A DNA stretch of 64,000 nt from Anabaena sp. WA102. Lineage in GTDB: Bacteria; Cyanobacteriota; Cyanobacteriia; Cyanobacteriales; Nostocaceae. The stretch's first letter is position 1; each line of letters opens with the position of its first letter. Positions 18,054-25,876 of the stretch are shown piece by piece. The DNA lies in the NCBI RefSeq assembly GCF_001277295.1, contig NZ_CP011456.1, positions 3,112,001 to 3,176,000 on the forward strand. Direction: 5' to 3'. The notes under the pieces are model-generated. The model was given only the letters and a program-made list of their open reading frames with translations, had not been told where the DNA came from and made no database searches. The position numbers were made by a program, and so were the translations under genes.

Positions 18054-18674
18054 CTAAACACCGGCTTTAAAAATTTGATTAGCAGTTAAATTTAACTCTG
18101 GCCAACTTGGTGATATTATCAGGTCATTATCTCTAAACTGACTAACTTGATATTCTTCATCTATTAGGTGATAAATAGAAATAGTTGGTTGTTTGGGATT
18201 GCCAATAAATGCTCTACCACCTAAAGCAGCATAATCAACAATCCAATATTCAACAATCCCCATTTGTTCATAATCAGCCAGTTTTTTGTGGTAATCATCA
18301 CGCCAATTTGTACTGACAATTTCCACTACAAGAGGAACAGACGCAGATTCACTAATAGTAGACTGTTTTTTCCACAAAGGTTCATTGACAAGATTAGACC
18401 GATTTAACAGTATTATGTCTGGTAAGTATGCTGATTTGCTGTTTGCTGATTTGATTAAAGCTGTTTTGGGGATGAAATAAGGAAGTTTTAGCCGACTAAA
18501 CTCTAATGTAATTTGTGTAGCTAAAAATCCAACAATTTCTTCATGATCTCCTACGGGTGGTGTCATTTCTACAATTACTCCATCATGTAATTCATAGCGG
18601 ACTCCTGTATTTGGATACCACTCTGTAAACTCTTCAAAGCTGACTAATTTAGTTTGAGGTAAAGCTTGAATCAT
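18054..18674 (-). CDS. Uma2-family (DUF820) putative endonuclease
   Basis: A 206-residue member of the Uma2 family, massively expanded in cyanobacteria and assigned to the PD-(D/E)XK nuclease fold. Expected features are SFEEFTEWYPNTGVRYELHD at the start, YLPDIILL carrying the central acidic residue, and PLVVEIVSTNWRDDYHKK with the Glu and downstream Lys. The biological role of the family is poorly known. The upstream region has been invaded by a 119-bp element ending only six bases before the start codon, which may have changed its expression. Confidence 0.85.
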   Translation of the reverse strand: MIQALPQTKLVSFEEFTEWYPNTGVRYELHDGVIVEMTPPVGDHEEIVGFLATQITLEFSRLKLPYFIPKTALIKSANSKSAYLPDIILLNRSNLVNEPLWKKQSTISESASVPLVVEIVSTNWRDDYHKKLADYEQMGIVEYWIVDYAALGGRAFIGNPKQPTISIYHLIDEEYQVSQFRDNDLIISPSWPELNLTANQIFKAGV

Positions 18675-18680
18675 AATTTA

Positions 18681-18799
18681 AGTAGGTTAGCATTGAAAAT
18701 CGTCGTTATGGCAAGGCAACAGGCAAGAGGCAAGAGTGAAGAGGGTTTGGGCGATTTTACTTTTCTTTACACAGATTGGTTTTATTGTGTTCACCTACT
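18681..18799. mobile_element. 119-bp TA-flanked MITE, AGTAGGT family
   Basis: Starts AGTAGGTTAGCATTGAAAAT, ends GTGTTCACCTACT, and is flanked by TA on both sides (18679-18680, 18800-18801). It matches the element at 22019-22137 over its full length and contains no gene. It sits just upstream of the Uma2 start. The rest of the gap to the rseP start at 19072 shows no coding sequence. Confidence 0.8.
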
Positions 18800-19071
18800 T
18801 ACCCGCCTATAAAATTGTAGAGTGAGTTAGCTATGTTTAACCATAAGAGTACCGTGATATATGGCTTTTGACCTAATTTTTATACTCCATTCAAGTGGAT
18901 CACACCATATCATATTTGCAGCCCATGATTATATCAAAAAAGTAACGTAACTGCATTATCTGGGCAAGGATAGCCCAACTGAGACAAAACTAATACAGGA
19001 AATGGGTTCTGTCTGCCCATTCCCAAACTACAATAAGAATATATATCCGAATATTTTGATTAATTTGCTCT

Positions 19072-20178
19072 ATGTCAGTTTTAGCAGCGATCGCAGTCTT
19101 GGCTATTTTGATCTTAGTACATGAGTTGGGACATTTCATAGCCGCCCGTTCTCAAGGCATTTATGCTAACCGCTTCTCCTTGGGTTTTGGTCCGATTCTT
19201 TTAAAGTACCAAGGATCAGAAACAGAATACACTATCCGTGCCTTCCCTTTGGGTGGCTTTGTCGGCTTTCCCGATGATGATCCAGATAGCGAAATTCCCC
19301 CCAATGACCCGAACTTGCTGCGTAACCGCCCAGTTTTAGACCGTGCTATAGTCATTAGTGCTGGTGTAATCGCCAATTTAATCTTTGCGTATTTAATGTT
19401 GGCTTTACAACTGGGAATCGTTGGTATACCCCAAGAATTTCAGTATCAAGCAGGTGTACTTGTCAAACCTGTAAACGAACAATCCGTCGCTTATCAAGCA
19501 GGGATTCGGGAAGGAGACATTATTATAGCTGTGAATGGTCAAGAAATTCCACTAGGTAAAGATGCAACCACATTATTAACCAAGGAAATCCAAACCCACC
19601 CTAATCAAGAAATTGACCTGAAAATTCAACACGAAACCCAACAAACCAACCTGAAACTAACACCCAAACAAGGTGCTGATGGTAAAGGTGTGGTAGGAAT
19701 TGAATTGGGTCCAAATGGTAAAGCAATTTATCGTCGTCCTCAAGATATTGTCGAGATTATCAAAGTTGCTGCTAATCGCTTCCAACAGTTAGTTGTAGGA
19801 ACATTTCAAGGTTTTGGGCAGTTAATTACTAATTTTGGGCAAACGGTGGGACAAGTTTCTGGTCCCGTGAAAATCGTCCAAATTGGCGCACAATTAGCAG
19901 CTAGTGATAGTACCAATTTATTTTCTTTTGCGGCAATTATTAGTATTAACTTGGCAATTATTAATATTTTGCCTCTTCCCGCTTTAGATGGTGGACAATT
20001 AGCATTTTTACTCATTGAAGGATTATTTGGTAAGCCTTTACCTAACAAAATTCAAGAAGGTGTGATGCAAACTGGCTTAGTGTTACTTTTAGGATTAGGT
20101 ATTTTCCTAATTGTCAAAGAAACAACCCAATTAACATCCCAGCTAGAATGGGTACAACAATTGTTTCAAAAATTGTAA
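19072..20178 (+). CDS. rseP: Site-2 zinc metalloprotease (RseP family)
   Basis: An intramembrane protease that cleaves membrane-spanning substrates such as anti-sigma factors. The zinc site is VHELGHF (His17, Glu18, His21) in the first span, and the third ligand is the Asp of LPALDGGQLAFLLIEG in the third quarter. A single PDZ domain lies between, around residues 125-205 (AYQAGIREGDIIIAVNGQEI). Length 368 residues, typical for cyanobacterial members. The ATG at 19072 leads directly into the first membrane helix. No neighbouring sigma-factor gene points to a specific substrate. Confidence 0.93.
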   Translation: MSVLAAIAVLAILILVHELGHFIAARSQGIYANRFSLGFGPILLKYQGSETEYTIRAFPLGGFVGFPDDDPDSEIPPNDPNLLRNRPVLDRAIVISAGVIANLIFAYLMLALQLGIVGIPQEFQYQAGVLVKPVNEQSVAYQAGIREGDIIIAVNGQEIPLGKDATTLLTKEIQTHPNQEIDLKIQHETQQTNLKLTPKQGADGKGVVGIELGPNGKAIYRRPQDIVEIIKVAANRFQQLVVGTFQGFGQLITNFGQTVGQVSGPVKIVQIGAQLAASDSTNLFSFAAIISINLAIINILPLPALDGGQLAFLLIEGLFGKPLPNKIQEGVMQTGLVLLLGLGIFLIVKETTQLTSQLEWVQQLFQKL

Positions 20179-20211
20179 CTCCAGCTATTCTCAATAGGAA
20201 TTGTAGGGGTA

Positions 20212-20337
20212 AGTAGGTAAACAAAATAAAAATGAGGGGTATTGCGTTTTGTAAAATGGCTGAAACCCAATCAGAATCTCGCATTGAGACAACTTTACAT
20301 ACCGTTATATACCTTTAAATTTTTCTGTTCACCTACT
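20212..20337. mobile_element. 126-bp TA-flanked element, AGTAGGT ends, different interior
   Basis: Has the same ends as the 119-bp family (AGTAGGTAAACA and TGTTCACCTACT) and TA flanks at 20210-20211 and 20338-20339, but the interior is unrelated. It is probably a second subfamily mobilised by the same transposase. Confidence 0.65.
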
Positions 20338-20354
20338 TAAAGCAAAAGCTGATA

Positions 20355-20724
20355 TGTGTCAACTTAACGTAAAACCCATAGCCCACCTGGGAATGAATTC
20401 CCAGTCTAATAGCAAAAGTCATCTCAAGATGACTAAGAATTGTCTAAATCCTCAGTTTACTTTAGTAAACTTTGGCTATTAGCCCTGAAATGAATTTCAG
20501 GGCGGGTGTGGCAGCAAACAGATAAGCCATTTCTAACTTAAGTAAAACCCATAGCCCGCCTGGGAATGAATTCCCAGTCTAATAGCAAAAGTCATCTCAA
20601 GATGACTAAGAATTGTCTAAATCCTCAGTTTACTTTAGTAAACTTTGGCTATTAGCCCTGAAATTCATTTCAGGGCGGGTGTGGCAGCAAACAGATAAGC
20701 CATTTCTAACTTAAGTTGACACCA
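20355..20724. repeat. Hairpin-rich inverted-repeat element with internal 173-bp tandem duplication
   Basis: Bounded by GTGTCAACTTAA and TTAAGTTGACACCA. Inside are several short hairpins (CTGGGAATGAATTCCCAG, GTCATCTCAAGATGAC, AGTTTACTTTAGTAAACT, CCCTGAAATGAATTTCAGGG). The block 20369-20541 is repeated almost exactly at 20542-20714. Shorter relatives occur at 32931, 44203, 47862, 50857 and 52522. It fills the gap between rseP and nth. Confidence 0.75.
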
Positions 20725-20786
20725 ATGAGCATTGCTAAACCCCTACACTACACCAAAATAATAATTCTAAATTTAAAATTGCTGAT

Positions 20787-21458
20787 GTGACTCGCAAATC
20801 ATTAACCGAAAAACAACGGGCTTTAGAAATTCTTTCCCGTATCCAGCATCTTTATCCAGACGCAACTTGCTCCCTAGATTATGCCACCCCTGTACAATTA
20901 TTAGTAGCAACTATTCTTTCCGCTCAATGTACAGATGAAAGGGTAAACAAAGTAACGCCAGGATTATTTGGCAAATTTCCTGACGCGGAAAGTCTAGCAA
21001 ATGCAGATTTAACAGAGTTAGAAGAATTGGTACGTTCGACAGGTTTTTATCGTAATAAAGCCAAGAATATTCAAGGCGCTTGTCGAATGATTGTTCAGGA
21101 TTTTAACTCTGTTGTTCCCAACAAAATGGAAGACTTATTAAAGCTTCCAGGAGTAGCCCGGAAAACTGCAAATGTGGTTTTAGCCCATGCTTATGGTATT
21201 AATGCTGGAGTAACTGTAGATACTCACGTAAAGCGCTTAAGTCAGCGTTTGGGATTGACAAAAAATACTGAACCTGTGGGAATTGAAAAGGATTTAATGA
21301 AGTTATTACCCCAACCAGATTGGGAGAATTGGTCAATTAGATTAATTTATCATGGTCGGGCTGTCTGTAAAGCCCGTTCTCCTAGTTGTGATATTTGTAA
21401 GTTGATTGACTTGTGTGATATGAATTTATCTGAAGCAAAGTCACAAAAAACAAAGTAA
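20787..21458 (+). CDS. nth: Endonuclease III
   Basis: A base-excision repair glycosylase/AP lyase for oxidised pyrimidines. The 223-residue protein has the helix-hairpin-helix LPGVARKTANVVL with its catalytic Lys in the QCTDERVNKV region upstream, and the catalytic Asp in VTVDTHVKRLSQRLG. Four cysteines at the C-terminus (CKARSPSCDICKLIDLC) would hold the [4Fe-4S] cluster. The start is GTG at 20787. It is a single gene; the hairpin-rich element directly upstream may influence its expression. Confidence 0.95.
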   Translation: MTRKSLTEKQRALEILSRIQHLYPDATCSLDYATPVQLLVATILSAQCTDERVNKVTPGLFGKFPDAESLANADLTELEELVRSTGFYRNKAKNIQGACRMIVQDFNSVVPNKMEDLLKLPGVARKTANVVLAHAYGINAGVTVDTHVKRLSQRLGLTKNTEPVGIEKDLMKLLPQPDWENWSIRLIYHGRAVCKARSPSCDICKLIDLCDMNLSEAKSQKTK

Positions 21459-21518
21459 CTCATTCATAATCTAAATGAGTCATTGCAATCCTACAGGACT
21501 TACGCAACTGGCACATTG

Positions 21519-21584
21519 GTAGGGTGCGTCAGACTTGCATAAATCCTGCCAAGAAACAGATTATTGATATCTGACGCACCCTAC
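21519..21584. repeat. Inverted repeat with 15-bp perfect arms
   Basis: GTAGGGTGCGTCAGA at 21519-21533 is matched by its exact complement at 21570-21584, giving a 66-base hairpin unit behind nth. It may serve as terminator; the GGGTGCGT(C/T)A core is a frequent cyanobacterial repeat. Confidence 0.65.
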
Positions 21585-21636
21585 AACAGATTTTTAGTGT
21601 GACTGAGGTAATTAATAAAGATGCTATTTTTGATTA

Positions 21637-22267
21637 TTACAATTCATCAAAATAATAAGTTACGACTCCAGAAATGGGGTCATTACCAATTCTGATATGA
21701 TTTGATTTCAGCATTTCTTGGAGTGTAGCTTCGACTTCTGCAAAACTCATTCCTGTAGCCTTAACACCTTGAGTTACAGTTAAACTACCACCCTTAGCTT
21801 CTGCGGCTTCTATTAGTTTAACAATCATTGGTTTCTCCGCCGGTTTGTGAACTTGGGAAATAAATATCCGTTCATTCATGGATACGCCTAAAGGTGATAA
21901 ACCTGCTTTTAGTAGCAATTTCTGCTCATATTCGTCCACCATATTAGGTATGATTAATAAATCATAGATTTGTCCCAAGTAAAAGAACCCACAGGTAAAG
22001 AACCATAATAAACCAGTAAGTAGGTTGGCGTTGAAAATTGTCGTTATGGCAAGGCAAAAGGCAAGAGGCAAGAGTGAAGAGGGTTTAGGCGATTTTACAT
22101 TTCTTTACACAGTTTGGTTTTATTGTGTTCACCTACTTAGCCGTTTTACCATTATATAAGCGATGTAAACCACCTATTCCCAAAAAACCAGCCCCACACA
22201 AGAGGTAAGAGACAAGAAGACGGTCTTTATGTTCAGTATTTTTTATAGTCATCTTATTTATGTCCAT
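21637..22267 (-). pseudogene. TM2-domain membrane protein gene split by a MITE
   Basis: Read from 22267, the first part encodes a start, KDRLLVSYLLCGAGFLGIGG and LHRLYNGKT, the first helix and signature of a TM2 domain, then hits a stop inside an inserted 119-bp element. The second helix resumes beyond the element as TGLLWFFTCGFFYLGQIYDL, followed by a ~105-residue polar tail ending VVTYYFDEL. Removing the element and one TA restores GKTATGLLWFF in frame. A short open frame of 144 codons begins inside the element and could express the second half alone, but the TM2 hairpin would be broken. Confidence 0.85.
22019..22137. mobile_element. 119-bp MITE inserted in the TM2 gene, TA duplication
   Basis: Begins AGTAGGTTGGCGTTGAAAAT, ends TGTGTTCACCTACT, and has TA on each side (22017-22018 and 22138-22139). 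Because it interrupts a recognisable gene, the insertion boundary and TA duplication are certain to the base. TA duplication is the habit of IS630/Tc1-mariner elements. No transposase is encoded. Confidence 0.9.
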
Positions 22268-22358
22268 TAGGATTTACTGGTTTAAAAACCCACACTGCAA
22301 TTAACTACCCTTGGTTAGTCTTCGATTCCCCAATTAACCATTATATTTATTTATCACC

Positions 22359-23411
22359 ATGATTTCCCTTTCACCTGAACTCCAAGCTAGACTTTCCACA
22401 CCCCTAAAAATCGGCTCATTTGAGGTTAAAAGCCGTGTTTTACAGTCTCCTTTGTCCGGGGTGACTGACTTGGTGTTTCGGCGTTTGGTGCGTCGTTATG
22501 CCCCAGAATCTATGCTATATACAGAAATGGTAAATGCTACAGGCTTACATTATGTTAAGCAATTACCAATAATTATGGAAGTAGATCCTAACGAACGTCC
22601 AATTAGTATTCAATTATTTGATTGTCGTCCCGATTTTTTAGCAGAAGCAGCCATAAAAGCAGTTGCTGAAGGAGCAGATACTGTTGATATTAATATGGGA
22701 TGTCCTGTGAATAAGATTACTAAAAATGGTGGCGGTTCTTCTTTATTACGTCAACCAGAAATTGCGGAAGCAATTGTACGGGAAGTTGTCAAAGCGGTAG
22801 ATGTGCCTGTAACTGTAAAAACTCGCATTGGTTGGAATGATCAGGAAATTACTATTCTTGATTTTGCGAAAAGAATGGAAGACGCGGGAGCAAAAATGAT
22901 TACTGTGCATGGACGCACTCGCGCTCAAGGTTATAATGGTAATGCGCGGTGGGAATGGATAGCTAAAGTCAAGGATATTTTATCAATTCCTGTAATTGGG
23001 AATGGGGATATTTTTTCTGTGGAAGCTGCGGTAAAATGTTTAGAACAAACTGGTGCAGATGGAGTAATGTGTTCTCGTGGAACTTTAGGTTATCCCTTTT
23101 TAGTTGGTGAGGTTGATCATTTCTTAAAAACTGGAGAATTATTAACACCACCTAACCCAATTCAACGCTTAGAATGTGCCAGAGAACATCTTTTTGCTTT
23201 GTGGGAATACAAGGGAGATAGGGGAGTCCGTCAAGCTCGTAAACACATGACTTGGTATGCAAAAGGCTTTATGGGTGCGGCTGATTTACGGGGTAAGTTA
23301 AGTTTAATGGAAACTGTCCAACAAGGTTTAGATTTAATTGATGGTGCGATAGAAAGATTAGCAAATGGTTATGAAGTTGAAGAAGAAGTACCAGCTATTA
23401 TTGCACTTTAG
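22359..23411 (+). CDS. dusB: tRNA-dihydrouridine synthase (DusB-like)
   Basis: Reduces specific uridines in tRNA to dihydrouridine using FMN and NADPH. The TIM-barrel signatures are clear: VLQSPLSGVTDLVFRRLVRR, VDINMGCPVNKITKNGGGSS with the catalytic Cys, VTVKTRIGW, and MITVHGRTRAQ for phosphate binding, then VIGNGDIFS and DGVMCSRGTLG. It has 350 residues and ends in a helical RNA-binding region. Subfamily assignment (DusB/NifR3 type) is by overall resemblance. It is divergent from the split TM2 gene, sharing about 90 bases of upstream sequence. Confidence 0.9.
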   Translation: MISLSPELQARLSTPLKIGSFEVKSRVLQSPLSGVTDLVFRRLVRRYAPESMLYTEMVNATGLHYVKQLPIIMEVDPNERPISIQLFDCRPDFLAEAAIKAVAEGADTVDINMGCPVNKITKNGGGSSLLRQPEIAEAIVREVVKAVDVPVTVKTRIGWNDQEITILDFAKRMEDAGAKMITVHGRTRAQGYNGNARWEWIAKVKDILSIPVIGNGDIFSVEAAVKCLEQTGADGVMCSRGTLGYPFLVGEVDHFLKTGELLTPPNPIQRLECAREHLFALWEYKGDRGVRQARKHMTWYAKGFMGAADLRGKLSLMETVQQGLDLIDGAIERLANGYEVEEEVPAIIAL

Positions 23412-23455
23412 CATTGATTTCTAGATTAGGTTAAGCGATAGGTTAACACAAGCTA

Positions 23456-23579
23456 AGGGACTTCCAAATAAAAAAATACTCAACCACCTAACGCAAAAAT
23501 CTCTCAAACCCTTATTCCTCTGTGTCCTCTGCGCCTCTGTGGTTCGTTAATCAGGATAATTTATTTCTTGGAAGTCCCT
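23456..23579. mobile_element. MITE-like element, GGGACTTCC family
   Basis: Ends AGGGACTTCC and GGAAGTCCCT are exact inverse complements, with ATAAAAAAAT and ATTTATTT-type inner arms. The interior holds the common CTCTGCGCCTCTGTGGTTCG repeat. Relatives lie at 56854-56978 and 61617-61727. An AGTAGGT-type element abuts its right end at the TA of 23579-23580. Confidence 0.65.
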
Positions 23580-23580
23580 A

Positions 23581-23692
23581 AGTAGGTTGGCGTTGAAAAT
23601 TGTCGTTATGGCAAAGCAAAAGGCAAGAGTGAAGAGGGTTTAGGCGATTTTACATTTCTTTACACAGTTTGGTTTTATTGTGTTCACCTACT
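23581..23692. mobile_element. 112-bp TA-flanked MITE, AGTAGGT family
   Basis: Same ends and interior as the 119-bp copies but 7 bases shorter, with one of the CAAGAGG units missing. TA flanks at 23579-23580 and 23693-23694. It sits between the dus gene and the end of the mrp operon. Confidence 0.8.
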
Positions 23693-23727
23693 TAAGTGCG
23701 ATCGCTAATTCTTTAAACTCCCACTTT

Positions 23728-24390
23728 TTATAACAAACCCCGATAACGAATAAAAATCAAAATCACAGCCCAAGAACCTAATGCCACTTTAACAGCAACT
23801 AAGATATTTAATATTGGCAAAATTCCGCCACTAAAAAGCATTCCTAACTCACCGTGTGGTAACTCAAATCCCGACAAAGTTATCACTGATAAAACAATAA
23901 AGACTAACACCGAAATCTTTTCCCACATAGCCGCGTGCCAACGTTGGTAAATGTCCTGCATCCATTGGTATGATGAGGTAATTGCTATCAGTCCGATTGC
24001 TGTCCCTCCAGCGACTCCAGCCGCAAAACCACCCCCCGGACTCAAATGCCCCCTAATTGCTAATTCAATGCCCACTAATGCCGCAATTGTCGCCCCTAGA
24101 CGAGCTAATATTATTGATGGTTGATCTTTAAATTGATAGATGCTGCAAGATGGTTTTTCATTAGCTAATAAAAAATTAGCTCCGAGAATGGCTATAGTAA
24201 AAACAATAACTTCAAAGATTGTATCATATAGCCGATTTCTGAAAATAATCCCTGATACTGCATTGGGAACACCACTTTCTTTAACCACTGTTTCCACAAT
24301 GGAAATATCTGGTAAATTTAGTTCGGAATTAGGCATGATCAGCATTTTTACAAATAAAGCTATTCCGGCTAAAATGTAAACTAATTTCAT
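23728..24390 (-). CDS. mrpB: Mrp-type Na+/H+ antiporter subunit B
   Basis: Last gene of the seven-gene antiporter operon. A 220-residue membrane protein with MnhB features: a hydrophobic N-terminal helix, ELAIRGHLSPGGGFAAGVAG (the conserved GxxxPGGGFxxG segment) and ELPHGELGMLFSGGILPILN. It has about five to six spans. The start overlaps the end of the upstream gene by 4 bases. In Mrp complexes MrpB forms part of the hydrophobic core with MrpA. It is longer than MrpB of Bacillus (about 140 aa) because of an extra N-terminal region (residues 1-90). Confidence 0.85.
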   Translation of the reverse strand: MKLVYILAGIALFVKMLIMPNSELNLPDISIVETVVKESGVPNAVSGIIFRNRLYDTIFEVIVFTIAILGANFLLANEKPSCSIYQFKDQPSIILARLGATIAALVGIELAIRGHLSPGGGFAAGVAGGTAIGLIAITSSYQWMQDIYQRWHAAMWEKISVLVFIVLSVITLSGFELPHGELGMLFSGGILPILNILVAVKVALGSWAVILIFIRYRGLL

Positions 24391-24953
24391 AAATTTTGCT
24401 CCCCTGAATCTAAAACATTGAAATATCTTAAACCTGTCTTTGGTGATGAAAGTTCGCTTTTCATGATGTTATAAATGCGTTGCACTCTAATCACAGTTTG
24501 GTATGTTTCTTCTGCTTCCACAAACTTTTCTAATGGCGCACAGGTAGCATGAATTTCTTTTTCTATTAACGCCTGTTGTAAATTTTCTTTAGTAGTGTAA
24601 GGTACGAGTTCTAGACGCAGATAATGTTTCTTGAAAATGCGGCGAAAGTCGCTCATAAGTTGTTGAAAATTGCCATCTTGATTTTTTTCTATTGACTGAT
24701 TTTCCATGACACCAAGACGTAATACTAAGGATGAACGAACTGCGATCGCATAGAGAGTAATTGATAGCATTGTTCCCATTAATGCTTCTGTTAAAGCCAC
24801 ATCTGCTGCACCTAAAACTGCATCTACCATTGCTGCAACTGCACCGAGTACCCCACGAATTACTAAGGCATGATAGGGATTAGTTTGAGTTACTAACATC
24901 CCCGCAGTTAAGGGTAATAAAGCAATGATTAAATAGAGATAAGTATCATTCAT
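24387..24953 (-). CDS. Short MrpA / MbhD-like (DUF4040) antiporter subunit
   Basis: A 188-residue protein with three membrane helices in its first 75 residues (LYLIIALLPLTAGMLVTQTN, then GVLGAVAAMVDAVLGAADVA and ALMGTMLSITLYAIAV), matching the MbhD/DUF4040 region that forms the C-terminal part of full-length MrpA. The remaining ~110 residues are soluble and look like a cyanobacterial addition. Gene position (C-D-E-F-G-this-B) fits the short mrpA described for cyanobacterial mrp operons. It overlaps the next gene by 4 bases and the previous one by 8. Confidence 0.75.
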   Translation of the reverse strand: MNDTYLYLIIALLPLTAGMLVTQTNPYHALVIRGVLGAVAAMVDAVLGAADVALTEALMGTMLSITLYAIAVRSSLVLRLGVMENQSIEKNQDGNFQQLMSDFRRIFKKHYLRLELVPYTTKENLQQALIEKEIHATCAPLEKFVEAEETYQTVIRVQRIYNIMKSELSSPKTGLRYFNVLDSGEQNL

Positions 24954-25224
24954 GTTTTTCCTCTTCTGTTGAACAGTATGCTAATACATAACCCAGCATA
25001 GTATTCCAAATTGCTAAGGAAATAATGCCAAGAATAAGTAATGGCCATTCACTGGGTATTTTCAGTAGTAGTCCGACAATAATCATCATTGAACCTAAAG
25101 TATCCGCAACAGAAAGTCCATGTAATTTGAATAATACTGATCTGTTGCTGACTAAATGAGAAGTTCCCCAAAACCAAAAAACTATGCCAATACTTATGCA
25201 GGTATAACTAAGAAGGTTAATCAT
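24946..25224 (-). CDS. mrpG: Mrp-type Na+/H+ antiporter subunit G
   Basis: A 92-residue protein with three hydrophobic helices and the MnhG-type middle KLHGLSVADTLGSMMIIVGL, which resembles the family's RLHA...T.G motif. It overlaps the preceding mrpF stop by 4 bases and the following gene by 8, evidence of tight translational coupling. MrpG is an essential small membrane subunit of the complex. Confidence 0.82.
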   Translation of the reverse strand: MINLLSYTCISIGIVFWFWGTSHLVSNRSVLFKLHGLSVADTLGSMMIIVGLLLKIPSEWPLLILGIISLAIWNTMLGYVLAYCSTEEEKHE

Positions 25225-25478
25225 ACTTCACCTAATCTTCTGAGGATATGTGCTAATAACATTAAGCCGGCATTTCCTACTGTCAAAATAATCGCTGCAA
25301 CTACACCAATCATCCAATCATCTCGCAAAACGGAAATTACAAGAATCATGATGGCTACTTTACTGGAAATGCTACCAAAAGCTAACATTTTCTGCCAGGT
25401 ATCATCACTTTTCCAAGCTTCATAAATGGGAATAAGTAAAGCCAAAATCATTGCTATTAAGACTATTTCTAGGTTCAT
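25221..25478 (-). CDS. mrpF: Mrp-type Na+/H+ antiporter subunit F
   Basis: An 85-residue, three-helix membrane protein. Position between mrpE and mrpG, size and topology match MrpF; DDTWQKMLAFGSISSKVAIM corresponds to the conserved D.....R.......N segment, although the typical residues are only partly kept. It overlaps both neighbours by 4 bases. Confidence 0.75.
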   Translation of the reverse strand: MNLEIVLIAMILALLIPIYEAWKSDDTWQKMLAFGSISSKVAIMILVISVLRDDWMIGVVAAIILTVGNAGLMLLAHILRRLGEV

Positions 25479-25876
25479 GCTTGTTTTTTCCTGGGTTTAA
25501 TTTGGTGAACTTCATACCATCCTTCTTCGTGGTACTTCAAAACTATGGTTTTGGGGGTAAAGGTAATCAGAAATATATCGAGGAAAATCAATAAAGGTGA
25601 TCTGTTTAGTTTGACTTTCTCCATGATAATTTCTTCTTGGTTATGGGGACGGAAGATAATTTCAAATGCCTCCATAAAAGCTACCGGAATCGCAATAAGG
25701 ATCTTAATTATTACCTTTACCCAAGATTTTAATTTTTCTGGTGATGACTTACCACGTGGTAAAATTAAGGCAATAATTACACCGATGATAATATTTGTTA
25801 AACTCACATTAGCAGTGAGTAATAACCAAATTGTTAGTCTTAATATGAGATGTCCAATCATGGGAAAGCCATCCAA
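25475..25876 (-). CDS. mrpE: Mrp-type Na+/H+ antiporter subunit E
   Basis: A 133-residue protein of the MnhE family: two N-terminal helices (LTIWLLLTANVSLTNIIIGV), a positively charged loop, a third helix (IIKILIAIPVAFMEAFEII), then SPLLIFLDIFLITFTPKTIV. The last corresponds to the family's conserved L.......TPGT region. It overlaps mrpD by 19 bases, so it must be translated from the same message. Confidence 0.85.
   Translation of the reverse strand: MDGFPMIGHLILRLTIWLLLTANVSLTNIIIGVIIALILPRGKSSPEKLKSWVKVIIKILIAIPVAFMEAFEIIFRPHNQEEIIMEKVKLNRSPLLIFLDIFLITFTPKTIVLKYHEEGWYEVHQIKPRKKQA

Noticed and set aside
20369..20714. Possible CRISPR array
   Set aside because: Only two long units of 173 bases with no short direct repeats and spacers; it is a tandem duplication in a hairpin element.
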